Source of the DNA: UBA11490 sp045654505
GTDB lineage: Bacteria > Bacillota > Clostridia > Christensenellales > UBA1242
Direction of reading: 5' to 3'
Length of the DNA stretch: 64,000 bases
Assembly: GCA_045654505.1 (NCBI GenBank)
Contig: JAZONM010000007.1
Location: forward strand, 62,001-126,000
Shown here: one piece after another, positions 1 to 7,577 of the stretch
Numbering within the stretch: position 1 is the stretch's first letter
How the letters are laid out: every line of letters starts with the position of its first letter
The notes under the pieces: model-generated
The model's database searches: none
The model's input: only the letters and a program-made list of their open reading frames with translations
Told to the model about the DNA's origin: nothing
Translations under genes and position numbers: made by a program

Positions 1-1011
1 GCCTTCCACTCTATTCCATGTCAAAATACCATTTGTGGACACGCCATTGCTATTGTTTACAATCTTTATCTCAGTAGGAGCTACAAGGCGATTGATAGTG
101 CGAGATTGAGAATATGCACTACTAACCATATATGTAGGAACACCCTCTATTACAGTAGGAACATCTCCTACTACATTGTCTTTAAAGTGTAATGCCCTAA
201 CACTTACTACAAAACTATCCTCGTCAAGTATGTTTGCAAAACTATACGACAATACATTTGATTCTACCAATTGTGTTTTGCCATCTCCATACACGATTTG
301 ATAGTGGGTTGCATTCTCTACCGAAGACCATGTGATTGTGCCTTCGTTTACAGATGTAATTTCAGGTTTTGCAAGTACAGTAACATTTATTTCCGAACTC
401 AATTCGCTATCTGCAAAATCAATACTTCCTGTAGATGCTTGCACTTTTATTATATGTGCGACTCCAGGAACAAGATTTGGAGTGTATTCATTTGTCGAAG
501 TAGTGTACAATTGATCATCAATTAGCACATTATAACCGCCCGCATTAGCGACTGCATCCCATGAAAGTACACCATTCTCAAGTTTTAGATTTTGTGGAGT
601 CGAAAGTACAGTAGGAGTATCGTGAATTATTACCTTTACCATTACCGAGAAATTTCCGCTAGCGGTAGAAAACTTGATACGTGTCTCTGTGTCTGCTTCT
701 TGGTCTTTACGATTCTTTGCGGTGAAAGTTATGGTCTTCGAATTTTCACCATCAAAAACATATCCATCTTTTGATGTCACATACGTTTCACCATCTGGAA
801 ATTCTACATAAACTTTCTTATTGGTCGCCGCTTGAGGAGTCAGCGTATATGTAAGAGTAAAATCATCTCCCACAATAGGTTCAACAGTAGTCGCTGACAC
901 CATAAGGCTTGTTACACTCACATTAGTGTCCCTCTTACAGCTACAAGCCCCGAAAATCGAGGTTGCGACAATACCAACTACAAAAGCTAATACAAATTTT
1001 AATTTTTTCAT
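1..1011 (-). CDS. FN3-repeat lipoprotein, C-terminus cut by window edge
   Basis: Partial gene: the start is present and the C-terminus runs off base 1 after 337 codons with no stop. The first residues are a lipoprotein signal (MKKLKFVLAFVVGIVATSIF then GAC with the lipobox cysteine near residue 23), so the product should be lipid-anchored on the outer face of the membrane. After about 120 residues come at least three fibronectin-III-like beta-sandwich repeats, recognisable by recurring strands of the type LENGVLSWDAVANAGGYNVL, EGTITWSSVENATHYQIVYG and GILTWNRVEG. ATG at 1011 is preceded by AGGTG with good spacing. Such proteins bind polysaccharide or act as structural surface modules; the ligand here is unknown. 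Membrane attachment is a confident inference, function is not. Confidence 0.8.
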   Translation of the reverse strand, partial: MKKLKFVLAFVVGIVATSIFGACSCKRDTNVSVTSLMVSATTVEPIVGDDFTLTYTLTPQAATNKKVYVEFPDGETYVTSKDGYVFDGENSKTITFTAKNRKDQEADTETRIKFSTASGNFSVMVKVIIHDTPTVLSTPQNLKLENGVLSWDAVANAGGYNVLIDDQLYTTSTNEYTPNLVPGVAHIIKVQASTGSIDFADSELSSEINVTVLAKPEITSVNEGTITWSSVENATHYQIVYGDGKTQLVESNVLSYSFANILDEDSFVVSVRALHFKDNVVGDVPTVIEGVPTYMVSSAYSQSRTINRLVAPTEIKIVNNSNGVSTNGILTWNRVEG

Positions 1012-1041
1012 AATACACCTATTTTCCATTTTTATACTCAT

Positions 1042-1069
1042 ATTCTAACACAAAGCGACAAGCCCTCAA
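1042..1069 (-). promoter_or_regulatory. Promoter of the FN3 lipoprotein gene
   Basis: Reading the minus strand, TTGAGG (1064-1069) and TAGAAT (1042-1047) are separated by 16 bases and lie about 30 bases upstream of the start codon at 1011. Predicted from sequence only. Confidence 0.5.
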
Positions 1070-1162
1070 AACATTTTGAGATGGATTATTTATATTTATA
1101 TAAATAAAGAATTTTGTGACCCATTACTTTATATTGAGTAAATAGAGAAAAAATATAAGCAA

Positions 1163-1192
1163 AGAAAAAGACCCGCCATAGTTTTGCGGGTC
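1163..1192 (-). terminator. Rho-independent terminator of the hydrogenase operon
   Basis: A 7-bp perfect stem (GACCCGC 1170-1176 with GCGGGTC 1186-1192) followed on the minus strand by a T-rich run, starting 5 bases after the hydA stop codon. Confidence 0.85.
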
Positions 1193-1197
1193 AATTT

Positions 1198-2862
1198 TTA
1201 ATGTCTATAATGCAACAATTTCTTACAAAGATCTTTTGATGGGATAAAGAAATCCTTATATATCTCGTCAATGTGTAGATTGTCGGCAGTTGATCTCATC
1301 TTCATTTTACTGTCCACGTTATATAGCGATCCTGCACGTAATTTTTTGACGTCCTCAATATCCTCTTTATCATAGTCTACAAAACTTTGTCCACCACCAT
1401 TGACACAGCCGCCAGGACATGCCATAACTTCTACAAAATGGTATTTTTTCTTTCCAGAGATAATGTCGTCCATCACTGCTTTTGCATTAGCGAGACCATT
1501 GACAATGCATAGATTTAGTTTTGTCTTTCCTGCTGTGACTTCTACTTCTTTTCTACCCTCACTTTTTCTAACTTCAAAAAAGTCTACTCTCTCCTTTTCT
1601 CCAAGAGTACTAGCTACATATCTAAGTACCGCTTCAGTCACACCGCCAGTAGCACCGAAAATAAGACCAGCACCACTATAATAAGATAATGGCTTGTCCC
1701 AATCAGCTGGGGTTATGTTTTGATAGTCTATATTACTGTCCTTAATAAGACGTGCAAGTTCGCGAGTGGTAATAACAGCGTCGACATCTTTTCCACGTTC
1801 TTTCTCGCCTTTCTTTGCTGTACATGGCATTATGCCAACAACTTTGATTCTATCTTTATTTATTTTCTCTTTTTGCGAATAATAATTTTTTACAATAGCA
1901 CCAAGCATCTCAGTCGGGCTCTTACAAGACGATAAATGGTTTAGGTGATTCGGATAGAAATTTTGCATAAATTTAAACCATGCTGGACAACAACTACTAA
2001 ACAAAGGCAAGTCTTTATTTTTCTTTATTCTCTCAACCAATTCTTTACCCTCTTCTACGACAGTAAAGTCAGCACCCATATTGACGTCAAAGACTTTGTC
2101 AAAGCCGAGTTTTTTAAGGCATGCCACCATTCGACCCTCGTCAAACGTACCTATTGGCTCACCCCATTCCTCAGCAAGTGAAACACGCACAGATGGCGCT
2201 ATTTGACAAGTAACATAGTTGTTTTTGTCAGAAAGCATGTCTTTCACTTTACCTATCTCACTGTTTTCGCTTAGAGCACCTGTAGGACAAACAAGCACAC
2301 ATTGACCACATCCCACACATACACTTTGTTTTAAATCACGATTGAAAGCACAACCCATAAAAGTGTCATAGCCTCTTTGTTGTTTTGTCAAAGCATGTAC
2401 AGCTTGTGTATTGCTACATATATTAGCACAGCGACCACATAGTATACATTTATTATTATCTCTTACAATACAAGGACTGGTATTGTCAATCGCATATCTT
2501 GTCTTAAAACCGATGCGGTCAATTTTGTATTCTTCAAAAAGTTTTTGCAAATGACACTTGCCATTTTTATTACAGCGCTCACAATCATAATGATGATTGG
2601 ACATAAGCATTTTTAAAGTGTTTTTTCTCGACCTTAACACTCTCTCACTATGGGTAAAGACTTCCATTCCGTCACTTACTCTGCATGAGCAAGCAGGGAG
2701 CAATCTTCCATTTATCTCGCACATACATATGCGACAATTACTATCATGGCACACATTTTTCAAATAACATAATGTCGGGATGTTGATTTTGTTTCGTCGC
2801 GCAACCTCAATAAGCAATTCGCCATTTTTTGTCTCGACAGATTTTCCATTTATCTTAATCAA
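1198..2862 (-). CDS. hydA: [FeFe] hydrogenase catalytic subunit HydA
   Basis: Catalytic subunit of an NADH/ferredoxin-linked [FeFe] hydrogenase, 554 residues, cytoplasmic. Domains in order: N-terminal 2Fe-2S ferredoxin-like domain (about 1-75, cysteines around CYLKNVCHDSNCRIC), the His-Cys 4Fe-4S module (HHYDCERCNKNGKCHL, about 90-115), a two-cluster 4Fe-4S ferredoxin domain (CILCGRCANIC and CVGCGQCVLVCP), then the H-cluster domain. All three H-cluster signatures are visible: SSCCPAW, MPCTAKKGE and ACPGGCVNGGGQ. Every expected cysteine is present, so it should be active. It is the last gene of a three-gene operon and its start overlaps the hydB stop by 4 bases, implying translational coupling. 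With the NuoE- and NuoF-like partners the complex probably couples NADH and ferredoxin oxidation to H2 formation, or the reverse. Bifurcation is inferred from the subunit set, not shown. Confidence 0.95.
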   Translation of the reverse strand: MIKINGKSVETKNGELLIEVARRNKINIPTLCYLKNVCHDSNCRICMCEINGRLLPACSCRVSDGMEVFTHSERVLRSRKNTLKMLMSNHHYDCERCNKNGKCHLQKLFEEYKIDRIGFKTRYAIDNTSPCIVRDNNKCILCGRCANICSNTQAVHALTKQQRGYDTFMGCAFNRDLKQSVCVGCGQCVLVCPTGALSENSEIGKVKDMLSDKNNYVTCQIAPSVRVSLAEEWGEPIGTFDEGRMVACLKKLGFDKVFDVNMGADFTVVEEGKELVERIKKNKDLPLFSSCCPAWFKFMQNFYPNHLNHLSSCKSPTEMLGAIVKNYYSQKEKINKDRIKVVGIMPCTAKKGEKERGKDVDAVITTRELARLIKDSNIDYQNITPADWDKPLSYYSGAGLIFGATGGVTEAVLRYVASTLGEKERVDFFEVRKSEGRKEVEVTAGKTKLNLCIVNGLANAKAVMDDIISGKKKYHFVEVMACPGGCVNGGGQSFVDYDKEDIEDVKKLRAGSLYNVDSKMKMRSTADNLHIDEIYKDFFIPSKDLCKKLLHYRH

Positions 2863-4718
2863 TGTCTACCTCCTTTCATGACAGCACCAAAACGACATGT
2901 TTCTTTACACTTGCCACATTTTATACATATATTTTGGTCAATTTCAAATGGTTTTCGGATTTCACCGAATATTGCATTTACAGGACATGCTCTAGCACAT
3001 GCACTACAACCAATACATTTGTTTTTATCAATTTCATATTTTGCAAGCGCCTTGCACACTCCCGCAGGACAACGTTTTTCTTTTATATGTGCAATATACT
3101 CATCACGATAATATCTTAGTGTGGACAAAATAGGATTTGGGCTGCTTTGTCCAAGACCACAAAGCGAATTTTCTTTTATATACAAAGAAAGTTCTTCTAA
3201 TTTGTCAAGGTCTGACATTTCTCCCTTGCCATCACAAATACGAGTCAAAATTTCAAGCAATTGACGATTACCAATGCGACAAGGCGTACATTTACCACAA
3301 CTTTCATTGCAAGTAAAATCAAGAAAGAATCGAGCAAAATCCACCATACAGGTGTCCTCGTCCACAACAATCATACCACCTGAACCCATCATTGAGCCAA
3401 GTTTTTGCAAACTTTCATAGTCGATTGGAGTGTCAATGTATTCTTTCGGAATACAACCTCCGCTAGGTCCTCCCATTTGCACCGCTTTAAATTGTTTGCC
3501 ATTAGGAATACCACCACCAATATCATACACAATTTCTTTTATTGTTGTGCCCATTGGAAGTTCGATAAGTCCTGTATGATTGATTTTTCCAGTAAGAGCA
3601 AAAACTTTTGTACCTTTACTAGTCTCTGTTCCGATTTTTGAAAATTTGTCTCCACCATTCAATATAATATAAGGTATATTTGCGTAGGTTTCCACATTAT
3701 TAAGCAGTGTAGGCGAAGCATTATACCCCGATACAGCAGGATATGGAGGTCGCACTCTTGGCTCTCCGCGTCTACCTTCAGCACTATTAAGAAGAGCTGT
3801 TTCTTCTCCGCACACAAAAGCACCTGCACCAAGTTTTATACCAAGGTCAAATGAAAAATTGGTCCCAAATATATTTTTGCCAAGCAAGTTTAGTTTTTTC
3901 GCTTCATTTATAGCTTTTTTCAATCTCTCATGCGCCAATTCATATTCAGCTCGGATATAAACATAACCCTTGCTTGCGCCTATTGCATAACCAGCTATAG
4001 CCATAGCCTCAATCAAGGCTTGCGGATTGCGCTCGACAATACTTCTATCCATAAATGCACCTGGATCGCCCTCGTCGCAATTGCAGAAAACATATTTTTG
4101 TTTTGCTTGACTTTGACGAGTCAAATCCCACTTTTTACCAGTAGGAAAACCTGCGCCACCTCTTCCTCTAAGACCGCTTCTTTTTACCTCATCAATCACA
4201 CTTTCGGGCGACATTTTTGTAAGCGCTTTGTATAGAGCTTTGTAGCCATCAATAGCAATATAATCTTCTATATTTTCTGGGTCTATAAGCTCACCATCTT
4301 TTAAAGCGATAAGGTGTTGGAGTTTGTAAAAATTAAGGTCGCTCTTTTTTACTTTTGGCAAACCTTCTTCTCTTAGCAGAAATTCTTCTACATATTTACC
4401 TTGCATAATGTGTTGTTGGACGATTTTGTCCACTTTTTCAGAGGTGATATTGCAATAAAAAACCTCGCCAGGATTTACAATAACAATAGGCCCATACGCA
4501 CAAAGTCCAAAACACCCAGTTTTGTTTACCGAGACACTATTTATATGGTTTTTCTTCAATGATTTTTGAAATGCCGATATCACATCATCACTCTTGCTAC
4601 TTTTACAGCCCGAACTTGAGCACACCATAATCTCAAAGTGTTTTTTGGATACATTGCGTCGCACATCAATAATAGGTTTTCTTTTTAATTTTATATTTTC
4701 CAATTCTTTAAAATCCAT
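2859..4718 (-). CDS. hydB: NADH-binding hydrogenase subunit HydB (NuoF-like)
   Basis: Flavoprotein subunit of the trimeric hydrogenase, 619 residues. Residues about 25-105 form a thioredoxin-like 2Fe-2S domain (CSSSGCKSS and CFGLC). The NuoF core follows with the glycine-rich NADH site GLRGRGGAGFPTGKKW and the FMN-binding stretch CNCDEGDPGAFMDR, then the SLBB region and the 4Fe-4S site ESCGKCTPCR. The C-terminus adds a two-cluster ferredoxin domain (CIGCSACARACP and CIKCGKCKETC), typical of hydrogenase HydB rather than complex I NuoF. It lies 7 bases after the NuoE-like gene and overlaps hydA by 4 bases. Role: takes electrons from NADH via FMN and passes them through the clusters to HydA. All binding motifs look intact. 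Confidence 0.95.
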   Translation of the reverse strand: MDFKELENIKLKRKPIIDVRRNVSKKHFEIMVCSSSGCKSSKSDDVISAFQKSLKKNHINSVSVNKTGCFGLCAYGPIVIVNPGEVFYCNITSEKVDKIVQQHIMQGKYVEEFLLREEGLPKVKKSDLNFYKLQHLIALKDGELIDPENIEDYIAIDGYKALYKALTKMSPESVIDEVKRSGLRGRGGAGFPTGKKWDLTRQSQAKQKYVFCNCDEGDPGAFMDRSIVERNPQALIEAMAIAGYAIGASKGYVYIRAEYELAHERLKKAINEAKKLNLLGKNIFGTNFSFDLGIKLGAGAFVCGEETALLNSAEGRRGEPRVRPPYPAVSGYNASPTLLNNVETYANIPYIILNGGDKFSKIGTETSKGTKVFALTGKINHTGLIELPMGTTIKEIVYDIGGGIPNGKQFKAVQMGGPSGGCIPKEYIDTPIDYESLQKLGSMMGSGGMIVVDEDTCMVDFARFFLDFTCNESCGKCTPCRIGNRQLLEILTRICDGKGEMSDLDKLEELSLYIKENSLCGLGQSSPNPILSTLRYYRDEYIAHIKEKRCPAGVCKALAKYEIDKNKCIGCSACARACPVNAIFGEIRKPFEIDQNICIKCGKCKETCRFGAVMKGGRH

Positions 4719-4725
4719 ATTCCAC

Positions 4726-5196
4726 CTACTTCAGATTTTCCAAAATTCCCTTTATTTGGTCGCGTTTTACTTTTCCATGCACCTCACCATTGACAGTCAA
4801 TACCGGCGCCATACCACAACAACCCACACAACGAGTATTGGTCAAAGCAAATTTTCCGTCTTTTGTACTCTCGCCCATTTTAATATCAAGAGTCCTTTCA
4901 AGTTCTTCTACAAGACCGTCTGCACCTTGAATAAAACACGCAGTACCCATACAAACATCAATATTATATTTTGCCTTTGGTGTAAGACGAAACAATGCAT
5001 AAAATGTAATTATGCCATAAAGTTCTGCTTCGGGCACATTTAGAGCCTTTGATATCTCACTCAAAAATTCTTCCGGAACATAACCAAAACATTCTTGCAC
5101 CTCTTGAAGACAATGTATGGCTTCGTTTTGTTTGTTTTGGTACTTTTTCAAAATTTTCACTAATTTGGATTTTGCACAATCTTTACAAGTATTCAT
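4726..5196 (-). CDS. hydC: Hydrogenase subunit HydC (NuoE-like 2Fe-2S protein)
   Basis: Small 2Fe-2S subunit, 156 residues, thioredoxin-like fold of the NuoE/HydC family. The four cluster cysteines are visible in the pattern CMGTAC and CVGCCG (CxxxxC then CxxxC). I chose ATG at 5196 because AGGAG sits just upstream; a longer frame reaching 5283 would run through the promoter. First gene of the operon, 7 bases before hydB. It carries electrons in the diaphorase half of the hydrogenase complex together with HydB. Confidence 0.93.
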   Translation of the reverse strand: MNTCKDCAKSKLVKILKKYQNKQNEAIHCLQEVQECFGYVPEEFLSEISKALNVPEAELYGIITFYALFRLTPKAKYNIDVCMGTACFIQGADGLVEELERTLDIKMGESTKDGKFALTNTRCVGCCGMAPVLTVNGEVHGKVKRDQIKGILENLK

Positions 5197-5220
5197 TACA
5201 GACTCCTCAAAATTTGTTTT

Positions 5221-5248
5221 AGTATAACATAGTTTACTTATTTTCCAA
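5221..5248 (-). promoter_or_regulatory. Promoter of the hydrogenase operon
   Basis: Minus strand TTGGAA (5243-5248), 16-base spacer, TATACT (5221-5226), about 25 bases upstream of the hydC start. It is divergent from the DUF1846 promoter, with only about 30 bases between the two elements. Confidence 0.6.
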
Positions 5249-5276
5249 AAAAAATATAAAGGTTTTGGCCTAAGAT

Positions 5277-5305
5277 TTGTCAAAGAATATTTGTTGTGTT
5301 ATACT
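5277..5305 (+). promoter_or_regulatory. Promoter of the DUF1846 gene
   Basis: TTGTCA (5277-5282), 17-base spacer, TATACT (5300-5305); expected transcription start near 5312, leaving a short leader with the ribosome site AGGGTG before ATG 5328. Confidence 0.7.
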
Positions 5306-5327
5306 TAAAAAAACACAGGGTGATTTT

Positions 5328-6815
5328 ATGAAAATAGGTTTTGACAGCAAAAAGTATTTTCAATTGCAAACAGAAAATATCTTAAAACGCATTAAAAGCT
5401 TTGACAATAAGCTATATATTGAGATTGGCGGAAAACTTTTCGACGATTTCCACGCATCACGCGTTTTGCCGGGATTCCAACCAGATGCAAAGGTAAAAAT
5501 CCTGAAAAACCTTAAAGATAAATGCGAAATACTATTTGTTATTAGTGCAATTGATATCGAGAGAAACAAGATACGCGCAGACTACTCCATAACCTACGAT
5601 ATGGATGTTTTGCGTCAAATCGACTGCCTTAGAGCTGAAGGACTTTTTGTTTCGGGCATTGTCATAACCCTTTTTGATGACCAACCAGCTGCAAAGGTAT
5701 TTGCCAATCGTCTTCTAAGACGCAACGAAAGAGTCTACTTTCATAAATTCACCAAAGGTTATCCTACCGACGTAGACACAATTGTAAGCGACGAGGGATA
5801 CGGCGCAAATCCATACGTAGAGACCACACGCCCTCTTGTTGTTGTTACCGCACCCGGTCCAGGAAGTGGAAAGATGGCGACCTGTCTGTCTCAGCTTTAT
5901 CACGAGTACAAACGCGGAGTAAAAGCGGGTTATGCAAAATTCGAAACCTTCCCAGTATGGAATTTAGAATTAAAACACCCAGTAAATGTAGCCTATGAGG
6001 CAGCTACCGCTGACCTAAACGACGTCAATATGATAGATAGCTTTCATCTAAATGCTTATGGCAAAACAGCCGTAAATTACAATCGTGATTTGACAGTCTT
6101 TCCAGTAGTGCGAAACATACTTCACAAAATTACAGGCAATGATAAATACTACCAATCGCCTACAGACATGGGCGTCAATATGATTGGATATGCAATCACT
6201 GACGATAAAGTCGTGCGTGAAGCAAGCCTTGACGAAATAATCCGACGTTATTTTAAAGCAAAGTGCGAGTACAAAAAAGGCACAACTCCATATGATACTG
6301 TAAGACGAATAGAATTTTTGATGGGTGAATGGAAGATAACTCAAAATCGCCGCAAGGTAGTAGAAGTAGCAAAGAAAAAACATAAAGAAGTCGGTGCTCC
6401 TGCTGTTGCGATACAATTAAACAACGGCAAGATTATCACGGGCAGAAGCAAGGACTTAATGACAGCAAGTGCCGCTTGTATTCTAAATACCATTAAGTAT
6501 TTGGCAAAAATCGACGATTCAATAAAACTCATTCCTGCCAGTATGCTTGAGCCAGTATTAGAATTTAAGCGCAATAAATTAAAAATCAAAAATGGACAAT
6601 TGACACTAAAAGATGTATTGATGATGTTGTCCATAAGCACCACATTAAATCCAATGGCAAGTGTCGCACTCGCACAATTGGATAAATTAAAAAACTTAGA
6701 AGCACATTCTAGCTTTATTCTAAACAATTCTGATCAAAATACTCTTAGTGCACTTGGTATCAATATAACAATGGAACCGACATTCTCTAGCAAATCATTA
6801 TATAATCAAGAATAA
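5328..6815 (+). CDS. DUF1846 family protein
   Basis: 495-residue soluble protein that I recognise as DUF1846 by its opening (MKIGFDSKKYFQLQTENILK), the conserved VLPGFQPDAKVKIL region and the glycine-rich VVVTAPGPGSGKMATCLSQL near residue 190, which looks like a nucleotide-binding loop. The family is widespread in Bacillota; structures exist but no reaction is established. The length is normal. I set the start at ATG 5328, which has AGGGTG upstream; a longer frame from 5277 would overlap the promoter. Monocistronic with its own promoter and terminator, divergent from the hydrogenase operon. Whether the two share regulation is unknown. Confidence 0.9.
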   Translation: MKIGFDSKKYFQLQTENILKRIKSFDNKLYIEIGGKLFDDFHASRVLPGFQPDAKVKILKNLKDKCEILFVISAIDIERNKIRADYSITYDMDVLRQIDCLRAEGLFVSGIVITLFDDQPAAKVFANRLLRRNERVYFHKFTKGYPTDVDTIVSDEGYGANPYVETTRPLVVVTAPGPGSGKMATCLSQLYHEYKRGVKAGYAKFETFPVWNLELKHPVNVAYEAATADLNDVNMIDSFHLNAYGKTAVNYNRDLTVFPVVRNILHKITGNDKYYQSPTDMGVNMIGYAITDDKVVREASLDEIIRRYFKAKCEYKKGTTPYDTVRRIEFLMGEWKITQNRRKVVEVAKKKHKEVGAPAVAIQLNNGKIITGRSKDLMTASAACILNTIKYLAKIDDSIKLIPASMLEPVLEFKRNKLKIKNGQLTLKDVLMMLSISTTLNPMASVALAQLDKLKNLEAHSSFILNNSDQNTLSALGINITMEPTFSSKSLYNQE

Positions 6816-6842
6816 AAAAACACCGCATCATGTGGTGTTTTT
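6816..6842 (+). terminator. Terminator after DUF1846
   Basis: Hairpin ACACCGCA/TGTGGTGT (one G-T pair) with a 3-base loop and a following T run, directly after the stop codon. Confidence 0.8.
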
Positions 6843-6981
6843 CATTTAAGCAATATATTAAATTTCACAAAGTATAGACAACACAGAAAGCAAGACTCCA
6901 TTTAATATAATCATACTCAGCACATATTCTAATGAATTATGTAAAATAGCAAAAGCTAGACAAAAAAGGAAGTTTAGATTA

Positions 6982-7128
6982 TTACCAATCGATTACTTTG
7001 TGCGTCCTGCTTTTAACATCATCATAATATTCAAAATATTTTTCTTTATCACGTTTGGTTTTTGCAAGTTCTTGTTGTCTTTTAATCTCAGCGTATGTGA
7101 GCTTTTTCTTATTGTCCTTTTTCTCCAT
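6982..7128 (-). CDS. Small basic protein, 48 residues
   Basis: A 48-codon frame starting MEKKDNKKKLTYAEIKRQQE and ending KSRTHKVIDW. ATG 7128 has a strong ribosome site (AGGAGA, 6 bases upstream), the main reason to believe it. The product is highly charged, probably helical, without signal or membrane segment. It lies 47 bases after the end of the small membrane-protein gene at 7175-7462, beyond that gene's terminator. I do not recognise the family. Confidence 0.5.
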   Translation of the reverse strand: MEKKDNKKKLTYAEIKRQQELAKTKRDKEKYFEYYDDVKSRTHKVIDW

Positions 7129-7141
7129 ATTGTCTCCTATT

Positions 7142-7168
7142 TAAAAAAGTCGAGAAATCTCGACTTTC
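7142..7168 (-). terminator. Terminator after the 95-residue membrane protein
   Basis: Stem AAAGTCGAG/CTCGACTTT with a short AT loop, followed on the minus strand by a T run; located 7 bases past the stop codon at 7175. Confidence 0.8.
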
Positions 7169-7174
7169 TTTTTA

Positions 7175-7462
7175 TTATCCAAGCAGTGCAGGAAAACTAA
7201 ATCCCACTACAGCAGCGGCCAATACACAGTACAAAACAAATAGTATTAGTCCCCTACGGCATGCGAATGAGAATCCCACAACAATCAATGTAAACATAAC
7301 AGCATATTCTTTTATAGTACGAAGCGTATTCAGAAAACCGCTAGGCAAAAATTGTACTATACCATCATTGACAAACACCAATCCTAAAAGGACAACGGAT
7401 AAAAATGCCATGATTTGACCAATAACTGTAAATATTTTACTAAAATTTCTTAATACCAACAT
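7175..7462 (-). CDS. Small membrane protein, 95 residues
   Basis: Three predicted membrane segments (about residues 12-32, 50-68 and 72-92) in a 95-residue protein with very short loops. I start it at ATG 7462, preceded by AGGTGG at 8 bases; an in-frame GTG at 7474 is less likely because it would lie on the ribosome site. It follows the LtaS-like gene in the same direction with a gap of about 115 bases and is closed by its own terminator. No family recognised; a role in the membrane is all that can be said. Confidence 0.7.
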   Translation of the reverse strand: MLVLRNFSKIFTVIGQIMAFLSVVLLGLVFVNDGIVQFLPSGFLNTLRTIKEYAVMFTLIVVGFSFACRRGLILFVLYCVLAAAVVGFSFPALLG

Positions 7463-7577
7463 TATGTTTACCACCTTACACCTAAATTAAATCAATTTTT
7501 TAAATAATTGTCAATACATTCAAAACATTTTATAGATATATTCACATCAAAAATTGATATGCTCGCTAACAAATATT

